A DNA stretch of 64,000 nt from Thiofilum sp. GTDB lineage: Bacteria > Pseudomonadota > Gammaproteobacteria > Thiotrichales > Thiotrichaceae. The notes below the pieces were generated by a model that had not been told where the DNA came from, made no database searches, and saw nothing but the letters and a program-made list of their open reading frames with translations. Made by a program: the position numbers and the translations under genes. Shown here one piece after another: positions 36,111 to 44,787 of this stretch (its first letter is position 1; each line of letters opens with the position of its first letter). Where the stretch lies: contig NZ_JADJTF010000001.1 in NCBI RefSeq assembly GCF_016711335.1, forward strand, positions 1,364,001-1,428,000, written 5' to 3'.

Positions 36111-37250
36111 ATGATATTGACCGAAGAGCAAGTATTAATTCGGGATATGGTGCGTAATTATGTGCGCGATAATGTCACACCCTATGCCGCAGAATGGGAT
36201 CGCAATAAGACCTTTCCTGCTCAAGCGCTGCGGGAGCTGGGCGAATTAGGCTTATACGGTATGGTTGTTCCCGAAGACTGGGGTGGCTCGAATGTGGGGT
36301 ATGTGTCCTTAGCCCTAGCCATTGAAGAAATTGCCGCTGGCGATGGTGCAACCTCTACGATTCTCAGTGTACAAAACTCGGTCGTATGTGGGCCGATTCT
36401 GAATTATGGTAGTGATTACCTCAAAGAAACTTATCTTAAGCCTTTAGCCTCTGGTCAAATGCTGGGCTGCTTTTGTCTCACCGAACCGCAAGCAGGTTCT
36501 GATGCTTCTGCGCTTAAAACTCGTGCAGTACGTGAAGGGGATGAGTACATCATTAATGGCAGTAAGCAATTCATCACCTCCGGTCAAAATGCCCAAGTCG
36601 CTATCGTATTTGCGGTGACTGACCCTAGTGTCGGTAAAAAAGGTATTAGTGCCTTTGTCGTACCGACTGATAATGCCGGCTACAAAGTCGCAGGTATTGA
36701 AAAGAAAATGGGGCAACATGCCTCTGATACCGCCTCTATCTTTTTTGATAATTGCCGTATACTCGCGAGTCACCTCTTAGGTAAAGAAGGCGAAGGTTAC
36801 AAAATCGCTTTAAGCAATCTTGAAGGGGGGCGCATTGGTATTGCTGCACAATGTATTGGCATGGCACGCGCTGCGTATGAAGCGGCACTCGTTTATGCAC
36901 AAGAGCGTATTAGCTTTGGTAAACCCATTATTGAACATCAAGCGGTTGCCTTTCGTTTAGCGAATATGGCGACCCAAATTGAAGCTGCTCGCCTTTTGGT
37001 ACTTCATGCGGCAACGCTGCGCGATGCAGGTCAACCCTGTTTAAAAGAGGCCTGCATGGGCAAACTATTTGCCTCAGAAATGGCTGAAAAAGTGTGCTCT
37101 GATGCCATTCAAACTCTTGGGGGCTATGGTTACTTAAACGATTTTCCGGTGGAGCGTATTTATCGTGATGTACGGGTGGCTCAGATTTATGAGGGAACTA
37201 GCGATATTCAGCGCATGGTGATTGCTCGTCAGATCATGGAGGGCAATTAA
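36111..37250 (+). CDS. Short/branched-chain acyl-CoA dehydrogenase
   Basis: 379 residues. Acyl-CoA dehydrogenase blocks: LGLYGMVVPEDWGGSNVGY, FCLTEPQAGSDASALKT, GSKQFITSGQNA, GRIGIAAQCIGMARAAYEAA. The C-terminal QTLGGYGYLNDFPVERIYRD with EGTSDIQRMVIARQI contains the usual catalytic Glu (YEGTSDIQ). It is the butyryl/isobutyryl/2-methylbutyryl-CoA class rather than isovaleryl. Given icmF, oxidation of butyryl-CoA to crotonyl-CoA is the likely main job. It lies in the liu operon behind the palindromic repeat. Confidence 0.92.
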   Translation: MILTEEQVLIRDMVRNYVRDNVTPYAAEWDRNKTFPAQALRELGELGLYGMVVPEDWGGSNVGYVSLALAIEEIAAGDGATSTILSVQNSVVCGPILNYGSDYLKETYLKPLASGQMLGCFCLTEPQAGSDASALKTRAVREGDEYIINGSKQFITSGQNAQVAIVFAVTDPSVGKKGISAFVVPTDNAGYKVAGIEKKMGQHASDTASIFFDNCRILASHLLGKEGEGYKIALSNLEGGRIGIAAQCIGMARAAYEAALVYAQERISFGKPIIEHQAVAFRLANMATQIEAARLLVLHAATLRDAGQPCLKEACMGKLFASEMAEKVCSDAIQTLGGYGYLNDFPVERIYRDVRVAQIYEGTSDIQRMVIARQIMEGN

Positions 37251-37341
37251 TAAAACTTTACATCGTCTTTATTAACTAGCAACGGAGCACGTTCAAGCTA
37301 GCGCTGATGGGTTTCTTAAAAAATCAGTGGAGAGTAAAGCG

Positions 37342-37827
37342 ATGAATTTAACGATTTGGGAAAACAGTTCCAAGGTACTAGCAGTGGGTATCTTGGGCAT
37401 TATGGCAGGGTTTTTTTGGACTTATAGCGTCAATGTCAATTTGGCGATGTTGCAGGTGGATGGTGCTACTTATGCCAAGCTGCAATCTTTATTTAATCAA
37501 AACGTGCGCCATGCGATGTTTTTTATTTTTTTCTTTGGTGGTGGTATCGCTACGGTGGCTGCTTTAGCAGTGAATTATCAGCATTGGAAGACGCTTTCAT
37601 TTGGTCTATTGACACTAGCAGCATTGACTTATATAGGCGGAATTATTGTGTTTACCCATGAGGTGAATTTGCCTTTGAACTACTACACCGAATCATGGAA
37701 TCCCGCTGCTTTGCCTAGTGATTGGGAACAGGTCAGAGCGCAATGGAATAGTGCCAATATGTTGCGCGTAGTGAGTTCAGGCGTGGCGTTTGTACTAGGG
37801 CTACTGTCATTAGTAGTACGTAGGTAA
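37342..37827 (+). CDS. DUF1772 (anthrone-oxygenase-like) membrane protein
   Basis: 161 residues from the ATG at 37342, placed 7 bases after GGAGAG. Four membrane helices are visible (about 12-34, 57-80, 87-108, 138-158). The TM3-TM4 loop carries the family phrase VNLPLNYYTESWNP, followed by WNSANMLRVV with the conserved Asn. DUF1772 proteins are small integral membrane proteins, a few of which are linked to oxygenation or redox steps; the function here is unknown. Its presence inside the liu operon is unusual. Confidence 0.75.
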   Translation: MNLTIWENSSKVLAVGILGIMAGFFWTYSVNVNLAMLQVDGATYAKLQSLFNQNVRHAMFFIFFFGGGIATVAALAVNYQHWKTLSFGLLTLAALTYIGGIIVFTHEVNLPLNYYTESWNPAALPSDWEQVRAQWNSANMLRVVSSGVAFVLGLLSLVVRR

Positions 37828-37839
37828 CTGAGGAATAAA

Positions 37840-38442
37840 ATGAGCCAATTGATTGATTTCTACTTCGATTTTTATTCGCCCTATGGCTATTTTGCCAGCT
37901 ACAAGATTGATGCAATAGCTGCACGGCATGGGCGTACTGTCAATTGGCATCCGATTTTATTAGGGCCTGCCTTTAAAGCGGTTGGCTCTAAGCCTTTATT
38001 AGAAATTCCCTTAGTAGGTGAATACTCCGCCCATGATTTTAAACGTACTGCGCGTTTAGAAGGTGTGCCGTTTATCATGCCGCCTACCTTTCCGGGGGCG
38101 ACTTTGGCGGCAGCGCGTGCGTTTTATTGGGCTAATACAATCGATAGCGAAACAGCTAAAGCCTTAGCCAAAGCCTTTTATAAAGCTGCATTCGCTGAAG
38201 GGCGTGATCTATTCGATCTGAACGTCGTGGCTGAGGTTACTACTCAAGTAGGCTTTAATGCTGATGAGATGTTAGCCGCGATTCAAACCGATGCCATTAA
38301 AAATAAGCTCAAGCAAGCAGTGCAAGACTCATTGGATAAGGGTGTATTTGGCTCGCCTTTTGTCATTGTCGATGGCGAAAAATTTTGGGGAAATGACCGC
38401 TTAACTCAAGTCGATCAATGGCTTGCAACCGGAGGATGGTAA
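37840..38442 (+). CDS. 2-hydroxychromene-2-carboxylate isomerase-like (DsbA/GST-kappa fold)
   Basis: 200 residues. The thioredoxin-like start FYFDFYSPYGYFASYKIDAI has Ser in the active site instead of CxxC, as in HCCA isomerases. The rest shows NWHPILLGPAFKAVGSKPLL, AAARAFYWAN, and GVFGSPFVIVDGEKFWGNDRL. The classical reaction isomerises naphthalene-pathway intermediates with glutathione. No aromatic pathway genes are present, so the role here is probably glutathione-dependent chemistry on an acyl-CoA or side product (inference). It ends directly before the carboxylase beta gene, without a gap. Confidence 0.85.
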   Translation: MSQLIDFYFDFYSPYGYFASYKIDAIAARHGRTVNWHPILLGPAFKAVGSKPLLEIPLVGEYSAHDFKRTARLEGVPFIMPPTFPGATLAAARAFYWANTIDSETAKALAKAFYKAAFAEGRDLFDLNVVAEVTTQVGFNADEMLAAIQTDAIKNKLKQAVQDSLDKGVFGSPFVIVDGEKFWGNDRLTQVDQWLATGGW

Positions 38443-40050
38443 ATGCCAGTACTCAATACCACAGTCAATGCGCGTTCTGAAGAATTCCGCGCTAATGCAG
38501 CCCATATGCAGACACAACTGGATGATTTATACGCTAAGGTTGCACAAATCAGTTTAGGGGGCGGTGAAAAAGCGCGGCAAAAGCATTTAGAGCGCGGCAA
38601 GTTATTACCGCGTGAACGCATTCAAGTACTCCTCGATAAAGGCTCCCCCTTTTTAGAAATTTCCCAATTTGCCGCCTATGGTTTGTATAACAATGAAGTA
38701 CCTGCGGCGGGCATTATTGCAGGGATCGGGCGGGTGAGTGGTCAAGAGTGCATGATTGTCGCCAATGATGCGACGGTAAAAGGTGGGACTTACTTTCCTT
38801 TGACAGTAAAGAAGCATTTACGCGCTCAAGCCATAGCATTAGAAAACCGACTGCCGTGTATTTATTTAGTCGATTCGGGGGGCGCATTTTTGCCGCTGCA
38901 AGATGAAGTGTTTCCTGATAAAGACCACTTCGGACGGATTTTTTATAATCAAGCCAATATGTCTGCGTTAGGTATTCCGCAGATTGCGGTAGTGATGGGT
39001 TCGTGTACCGCAGGCGGGGCATATGTACCTGCCATGTGTGACCAAAGCATTATAGTCAAAGAGCAAGGGACGATCTTTTTAGGTGGTCCACCGCTAGTAC
39101 GCGCTGCAACGGGTGAGGTAGTGAGTGCAGAGGAGTTAGGGGGGGCAGATACGCATTCGCGCATTTCTGGTGTCACTGATCACTATGCGCTAAATGATAC
39201 CCATGCTCTGGCAATGGCACGCGATGTAGTTGCTAGTCTCAATCGAGTTAAAAATCCCAATATCGCCCTCAAGCAACCTCAAAATCCTTTGTACTCGACT
39301 GAGGAGCTTTACGGCATTATCCCCAAAGATGCGCGTAAGCCCTTTGATATTCGGGAAGTGATTGCGCGGATTGTCGATGGTAGTGAGTTTGATGAGTTTA
39401 AAAAGCTCTATGGCACAACGCTAGTTTGTGGCTTCGCTCATATTCATGGCTATCCGGTGGGGATTGTAGCGAATAATGGCATTTTATTTTCCGAGTCGGC
39501 GGTGAAAGGGGCGCACTTTGTCGAGCTGTGTGCGCAGCGCAAAATACCCTTAGTGTTTTTGCAAAATATTACCGGATTTATGGTGGGTAAAAAGGCGGAA
39601 CACGGCGGCATTGCCAAAGATGGTGCAAAAATGGTAACTGCCGTAGCCTGTGCCAAAGTGCCTAAATTTACCGTGATTATTGGCGGTAGTTTTGGTGCGG
39701 GTAACTATGCCATGTGTGGACGTGCATATGGTGCGCGGTTTTTGTGGATGTGGCCTAACTCGCGCATTTCCGTCATGGGTGGCGAGCAAGCCGCCAAAGT
39801 ACTGAGTCAAGTACGTGGCGATGCATTAGAGGCGCAAGGCAAAAGCTGGAGCGCTGAGGAACAAGCCGAATTTGAACGCCCCGTCCGCGAACAATATGAA
39901 ACCCAAGGGCATCCCTACTATGCCAGCGCTAGACTGTGGGATGATGGCATTATTGACCCCAAAGACACGCGCCGAGTACTCGCATTAGGCTTATCCACGG
40001 CACTTAATGCGCCGATTGAAGACACCACGTTTGGCATCTTTAGGATGTAA
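38443..40050 (+). CDS. liuB: Methylcrotonoyl-CoA carboxylase, carboxyltransferase (beta) subunit
   Basis: 535 residues with the two crotonase-like halves of acyl-CoA carboxyltransferases (VDSGGAFLPLQDEVFPD, GSCTAGGAYVPAMCDQ, LGGPPLVRAATGEVVSAEEL; and QNITGFMVGKKAEHGGIAKD, GGSFGAGNYAMCGRAYGARF, MGGEQAA). The FLPLQDEVFPD and AATGEV signatures mark the methylcrotonyl-CoA type. It joins carboxybiotin from the alpha subunit to 3-methylcrotonyl-CoA, giving 3-methylglutaconyl-CoA. It begins on the base after the isomerase stop; liuD follows after 12 bases. Confidence 0.96.
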   Translation: MPVLNTTVNARSEEFRANAAHMQTQLDDLYAKVAQISLGGGEKARQKHLERGKLLPRERIQVLLDKGSPFLEISQFAAYGLYNNEVPAAGIIAGIGRVSGQECMIVANDATVKGGTYFPLTVKKHLRAQAIALENRLPCIYLVDSGGAFLPLQDEVFPDKDHFGRIFYNQANMSALGIPQIAVVMGSCTAGGAYVPAMCDQSIIVKEQGTIFLGGPPLVRAATGEVVSAEELGGADTHSRISGVTDHYALNDTHALAMARDVVASLNRVKNPNIALKQPQNPLYSTEELYGIIPKDARKPFDIREVIARIVDGSEFDEFKKLYGTTLVCGFAHIHGYPVGIVANNGILFSESAVKGAHFVELCAQRKIPLVFLQNITGFMVGKKAEHGGIAKDGAKMVTAVACAKVPKFTVIIGGSFGAGNYAMCGRAYGARFLWMWPNSRISVMGGEQAAKVLSQVRGDALEAQGKSWSAEEQAEFERPVREQYETQGHPYYASARLWDDGIIDPKDTRRVLALGLSTALNAPIEDTTFGIFRM

Positions 40051-40062
40051 GGAGAAGTAAGC

Positions 40063-42054
40063 ATGTTCACCAAAATCCTAATTGCTAATCGTGGCGAAAT
40101 TGCTTGTCGTGTGGCACGTACTGCACGGCGTTTAGGTATCAAAACCGTTGCAGTTTACTCTACTGCTGACGCGAAAGCCGAACACGTCAAAGCCTGTGAC
40201 GAAGCCTATTGGATAGGCGAAGCGCCAGCGTCTGAGAGTTATTTGCGTGGTGAAAAGATTTTAACAATTGCCCAACTTACCGGAGCACAAGCGATACATC
40301 CGGGGTATGGATTCTTATCCGAAAATGCAGGCTTTGCTGAGGCGTGTAAAGCGGCTGGAGTGGTATTCATTGGTCCACCCACGCAAGCCATTATTGCCAT
40401 GGGCTTAAAAAGTGAGTCCAAGCGCTTAATGACCGAGGCTAAGGTTCCGCTAGTCCCCGGTTATCACGGTGCTGACCAGTCCATTGATTTGCTACGTGAA
40501 CAATCACAAAAAATCGGCTACCCGCAACTTATCAAAGCCAGTGCAGGCGGTGGTGGTAAGGGTATGCGTGTCGTTAAGTCGTTTGACGAATTTGATGCAG
40601 CGTTAGCCTCGGCTAAGCGTGAAGCCATTTCCTCGTTTGGTAATGATGCTGTGTTGATTGAACGTTATTTGCAAAAGCCGCGTCATGTCGAATTGCAAGT
40701 GTTTGCTGATACATTGGGCAATGTGGTGCATGTGTTTGAGCGCGATTGCTCGGTACAACGTCGTCATCAAAAGGTAATTGAAGAAGCTCCCGCACCACAC
40801 ATGACCCCTGAATTGCGTCATGCGATGGGACAAGCCGCCATTAATGCTGCAAAAGCAATTGGCTATGTGGGAGCAGGGACGGTCGAATTTTTGCTGGATC
40901 AAAGTGGCGAATTCTTCTTTATGGAAATGAATACGCGCCTACAGGTCGAGCATCCGGTGACTGAAATGATTTCAGGGCAGGATTTGGTGGAGTGGCAATT
41001 GCGGGTGGCGAATGGTGAACCCTTACCTTTGAGCCAAGGGCAATTAAAGATCAATGGTCATGCCTTTGAAGCGCGGGTGTATGCGGAAACACCAGAGCGT
41101 GATTTTTTACCGTCCACAGGCTCGGTTCAAGTACTGATTGCACCGCAAACCAATGATTATGTGCGTATTGATACGGGTATTCGGCAGGGCGATGAGGTGA
41201 GTATGTTTTATGACCCCATGATCGCTAAACTGATTGTGTGGGGGCAAGACCGTACTCAAGCGCTGCAACGTTTACAAGCAGCATTGAGCAATTATTACAT
41301 TGGCGGTTTACATACTAATTTAGAGTTTTTGGGTCATTTAGCGCGTAGTAAAGATTTTGCGGCGGGCGATGTGCACACTGGATTTATTGAACAGCATATG
41401 GCTGAACTATTCCCAGAGCCGAGTACCCCACCTGATGAAGTATTTGCCGCCGCCGTATGGTGTGAGTTAGATCATACTCAAGCACTCGCATCCAAGGCAC
41501 AAAGCCAAACCTTAGATCCTTATTCGCCTTGGGCGCTAGCGGATGCATGGCGTATGAATCAAGCTAGTATTGAGACCTTTGAGTTTCAACTAGGTGAGGT
41601 GCTTTATCCAATTCAAGGTATGCAACGCAATGACGCTTACTACTTAAAGCTTGCTACGGGTGAAAAGCAGTTAAATGGTAAGCTTATTCAGGGCGATGAG
41701 TGGCAAATCGTATTAGGGCAAAAAACCTTCCGTATCAAAGTCATTCAAGCGGGCAGTACGTGGCTAGTCTTTTGGAATGGCAAAGTTTGGCACTTAAACT
41801 TACATGATCCAGTGCATGAAATAGATGATCAGGGTGTACACGGTGGTGGTTTAACCGCACCGATGGCGGGGACAGTGTTAGATGTCATGGTGAAAGTCGG
41901 TGATCAAGTGAAAGCAGGCGATGCGCTCATGATTATGGTAGCGATGAAGATGGAGCATACGATTGCAGCACCTAAAGATGGCACAGTTCAGGAAATCTAT
42001 TTCCAAGTCGGCGATCAGGTCAAAGACAGCGATACCCTATTGAGTTTGGAGTAG
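40063..42054 (+). CDS. liuD: Methylcrotonoyl-CoA carboxylase, biotin carboxylase/biotin carrier (alpha) subunit
   Basis: 663 residues. Residues 1-445 form the ATP-grasp biotin carboxylase (ILIANRGEIACRVARTA, HPGYGFLSENAGFAEAC, KASAGGGGKGMRVV, RDCSVQRRHQKVIEEAPAP, MNTRLQVEHPVTE). A BT-type linker follows. Residues about 590-663 form the biotinyl domain (GTVLDVMVKVGDQVKAGDAL, biotinylated Lys in VAMKMEHTI). It carboxylates biotin with bicarbonate for LiuB. An AAGGAGAAG ribosome site precedes the ATG. Length is usual for the alpha subunit. Confidence 0.96.
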   Translation: MFTKILIANRGEIACRVARTARRLGIKTVAVYSTADAKAEHVKACDEAYWIGEAPASESYLRGEKILTIAQLTGAQAIHPGYGFLSENAGFAEACKAAGVVFIGPPTQAIIAMGLKSESKRLMTEAKVPLVPGYHGADQSIDLLREQSQKIGYPQLIKASAGGGGKGMRVVKSFDEFDAALASAKREAISSFGNDAVLIERYLQKPRHVELQVFADTLGNVVHVFERDCSVQRRHQKVIEEAPAPHMTPELRHAMGQAAINAAKAIGYVGAGTVEFLLDQSGEFFFMEMNTRLQVEHPVTEMISGQDLVEWQLRVANGEPLPLSQGQLKINGHAFEARVYAETPERDFLPSTGSVQVLIAPQTNDYVRIDTGIRQGDEVSMFYDPMIAKLIVWGQDRTQALQRLQAALSNYYIGGLHTNLEFLGHLARSKDFAAGDVHTGFIEQHMAELFPEPSTPPDEVFAAAVWCELDHTQALASKAQSQTLDPYSPWALADAWRMNQASIETFEFQLGEVLYPIQGMQRNDAYYLKLATGEKQLNGKLIQGDEWQIVLGQKTFRIKVIQAGSTWLVFWNGKVWHLNLHDPVHEIDDQGVHGGGLTAPMAGTVLDVMVKVGDQVKAGDALMIMVAMKMEHTIAAPKDGTVQEIYFQVGDQVKDSDTLLSLE

Positions 42055-42057
42055 CAT

Positions 42058-42954
42058 ATGATTTTACCTAAGCACGTCAAAATCGTTGAAGTAGGGCCGC
42101 GTGATGGCTTACAAAATGAGCCTATGCCTGTCCCTATTGAAGTCAAAATGGCTCTAGTCGAAAAGCTGGTGGATGCGGGTTTATCTGTCGTGGAAGTAGG
42201 CAGTTTTGTTTCCCCAAAATGGGTTCCGCAAATGGCAGGTAGTGCTGAGGTTTACACCGGAATAAGCAAACGCGAAGGCGTGAACTACCCCATGTTAGTC
42301 CCTAATGCCAAAGGTATGGAGGGCGCAATTGCAGCAAGTGTGAAGGAAATTGCTATATTCGCCGCAGCTTCAGAAGCGTTCGCACAGAAAAATATTAATT
42401 GCAGTATTGCCGAAAGTTTAGAGCGTTTTCAGGTCGTGATGGAGCAAGCCAAGGCACACGATATTAAGGTACGTGGTTATGTTTCATGCGTACTCGGTTG
42501 CCCGTATGAGGGTGAAGTATCAATTGTAAAAGTGGTCGAGGTAGCCAAGACGCTTTATCAAATGGGCTGTTATGAAATTTCACTGGGTGACACGATTGGG
42601 GTAGGTACGCCTCTAAAAGCACAACGCATGGTCGAAGCGGTGGCGCAATATGTCCCGATTGAAAAGCTCGCCGCGCATTTCCATGATACCTATGGACAGG
42701 GTTTGGCGAATATTTTTGCGGTCATGCAGTTAGGAGTATCGGTGATTGATAGCTCGGTGTCAGGTTTAGGTGGTTGTCCGTATGCAAAGGGTGCGAGTGG
42801 CAATGTCGCCACTGAGGATGTAATTTATATGCTTAATGGTATGGGCATTGAGACGGGGGTGAGCCTAGACAAAGTACTAGAGGCAGGAACATTTATTTCC
42901 GACTTTTTAGATCGTAAACCTGCCTCGAAAGTAGCAAGAGCACTAGCACGCTAA
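42058..42954 (+). CDS. liuE: Hydroxymethylglutaryl-CoA lyase
   Basis: 298 residues. TIM-barrel HMG-CoA lyase with the start VKIVEVGPRDGLQNE (metal-site Asp), the GSFVSPKWVPQMA block, AAHFHDTYGQGLANI (metal His pair) and the signature loop SVSGLGGCPYAKGASGN carrying the catalytic Cys. It splits 3-hydroxy-3-methylglutaryl-CoA to acetyl-CoA and acetoacetate, the last step of leucine breakdown. It follows liuD after 3 bases and ends the operon, 13 bases before the convergent nuclease-ParA gene. Confidence 0.97.
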   Translation: MILPKHVKIVEVGPRDGLQNEPMPVPIEVKMALVEKLVDAGLSVVEVGSFVSPKWVPQMAGSAEVYTGISKREGVNYPMLVPNAKGMEGAIAASVKEIAIFAAASEAFAQKNINCSIAESLERFQVVMEQAKAHDIKVRGYVSCVLGCPYEGEVSIVKVVEVAKTLYQMGCYEISLGDTIGVGTPLKAQRMVEAVAQYVPIEKLAAHFHDTYGQGLANIFAVMQLGVSVIDSSVSGLGGCPYAKGASGNVATEDVIYMLNGMGIETGVSLDKVLEAGTFISDFLDRKPASKVARALAR

Positions 42955-42967
42955 AGAGCGGTTATTT

Positions 42968-44077
42968 TCAAGCAGCGTGATTAGTATTTAAATGCTCGTT
43001 TTCCAATAGATAATCCGCTAATGCGAGAAAATCTTGGCGCGGATAACATCTGCCCGCTACATTTAAAAACTCTAGTTTTGAGCTTTCACCAAAGTTTTTC
43101 AATAAATTGCTTTCTCTAATAGCTACGGTTTCTGTGGGAATTAGTTGGAAATTAGGATCATTAATAATCTTGGTTAATAAAGTCCTAATCACAGCCATCA
43201 ATCTAATCGTTACAGAAGATAGCTCGGTTTTAAAGTTATTAATTAAAACAAAGATTTTAGCGTTTTTATTGAAGGCTCGAATTTGCTGGTAGCTGCGATT
43301 TAATACTTCTGCATTATGACCAATAGAAAGAGGAGATAATACTACCGGACAGATAAAAATATCTGTTTCACGCATAATCTTTTCAGGGTTGAGAGTAAAA
43401 GCAGGTGAGCAATCAGCGATAACTACATCATACTGATTATTATGCTGTTTTACCCATTCTTGTGCTTTAAATACCTTAAGGTCGTGATTTTTTCCTGTTT
43501 TTTGATTAGGAATAGTCAAGTTATTAGCATTAGTTAAAAGATGCAAATTACATTCTGGGTCAATATCGAGTAAGGCAACATTTTTCCCACTAAGCGCCAA
43601 AGCACCTGCTAGATGCGCACTGACGGTTGTCTTACCCACTCCACCCTTGGCAGTAAAAATAGCCATTTTTACGGGTTCTTGAGTAGGAGCGGCTTCAGGT
43701 AAGGTAGCACTAGCATCAGCCTTGAATTTTATGGCATTTTTTTCAGGATCATATTCACCTAAAACGAGCTTTTTCCTGCCGTCACTTAAGGCTAAGGCGT
43801 GAGAGGATTCTGTAAAACCATTGAGAGATACAATAATACCACGCTCAAAATTCTTCTCATCACAGAATTCTAAAAAGCGTCCTACCGTATTAGCAGCTAC
43901 TTTTTTCTTCCATGCTTTGACTTGTACTGGAAAAGACTTGCCATTTTTCTGTGTAATAAAATCAAAGCCTTGCTCATTTTGGCGTTCATTGGCAATCACC
44001 TCATATCCACTACTGCGAAAAATAGCCTGAATATGTTGCTCAAAACCAAGCGAATCCCATGTATTAGGTATGGTCAT
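42968..44077 (-). CDS. Mrr-like nuclease fused to a ParA-type ATPase
   Basis: 369 residues with two domains rarely seen together. Residues 1-115 look like a PD-(D/E)XK restriction-endonuclease (Mrr_cat) domain: GYEVIANERQNEQGFDF (Asp39) then FPVQVKAWKKK (Gln52-x-Lys54), followed by FLEFCDEKNFERGIIVSLNG. Residues about 136-365 are a ParA/MinD ATPase with the deviant Walker A TAKGGVGKTT (142-151), LLDIDPECNLHL, and YDVVIADCSPAF as Walker B. No ParB partner is adjacent. It is a single-gene unit with its own promoter, convergent to liuE. The combination suggests ATPase-controlled DNA cleavage, for example in defence or plasmid exclusion. This is inference. Confidence 0.8.
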   Translation of the reverse strand: MTIPNTWDSLGFEQHIQAIFRSSGYEVIANERQNEQGFDFITQKNGKSFPVQVKAWKKKVAANTVGRFLEFCDEKNFERGIIVSLNGFTESSHALALSDGRKKLVLGEYDPEKNAIKFKADASATLPEAAPTQEPVKMAIFTAKGGVGKTTVSAHLAGALALSGKNVALLDIDPECNLHLLTNANNLTIPNQKTGKNHDLKVFKAQEWVKQHNNQYDVVIADCSPAFTLNPEKIMRETDIFICPVVLSPLSIGHNAEVLNRSYQQIRAFNKNAKIFVLINNFKTELSSVTIRLMAVIRTLLTKIINDPNFQLIPTETVAIRESNLLKNFGESSKLEFLNVAGRCYPRQDFLALADYLLENEHLNTNHAA

Positions 44078-44116
44078 AATGCGGAGGTTCCTTATTTTTA
44101 TATACGTGGTTTATAT

Positions 44117-44145
44117 ATAATCTAAATTAACCTACCCAAAGTCAA
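44117..44145 (-). promoter_or_regulatory. Putative promoter of the nuclease-ParA gene
   Basis: On the minus strand TTGACT (44140-44145) and GATTAT (44117-44122) are separated by 17 bases, 40 bases before the ATG. AT-rich inverted elements (TATATACGTGG..., TTATATATAA) lie around the start site and could allow autoregulation. Confidence 0.55.
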
Positions 44146-44787
44146 AGCCAAAATGGACAAGAGGAATATAGTTGTTGAGGTGTATCTTTACCTTTTAATG
44201 AGTGTTTATACCTTTGATCAAAACATGGAGGATAGGGCGATCAAGCCTCTGAGCACTGATGATGTCGAGGTTTTTAGTCATATCAGTTATTTAAGAGGTG
44301 TGTAACACCAACCAACTATGCCAGCTAAAATTAGCTTTTAGCTTGAGTTTGACTCATTATGTTAGGCTGTGACTGGTAGTTCTTGTAAGGTTAATTGAGT
44401 ATGTGGCAAGTCGTCTGGGTAGGTATTTTTAGCATTGTTTTAGCTTGGTCAGCGTATCAGCCACATGACTATTTCACTTGGTTTTTAGAGGTGTTTCCTG
44501 CCCTGCTGGGTGTTGGAGTCCTTGTTATTACTTGTAAATCCTTTCCTTTGACCCCGTTGCTTTATACCCTGATTTTAATCCACTGCCTGATTCTCATGGT
44601 GGGTGGACATTACACTTATGCGGAAGTGCCTTTGTTTAATGATTTCAAAGAGTGGTTTGGCTTTGAGCGTAATAATTACGATAAGGTGGGGCATTTTGTG
44701 CAGGGTTTTGTGCCCGCTATGATTGCGCGTGAGCTGATGCTACGTAAGCAGATTGTCAACGGTCGCGGCTGGATGAACTTTTTTATT

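Noticed and set aside
44153..44305. 50-codon frame (starts MDKRNIVVEVYLYLL) between the nuclease-ParA gene and the yjdF-like gene
   Set aside because: No ribosome site, lies directly behind the putative divergent promoter, and resembles nothing known. It could be a small gene, but support is too thin.
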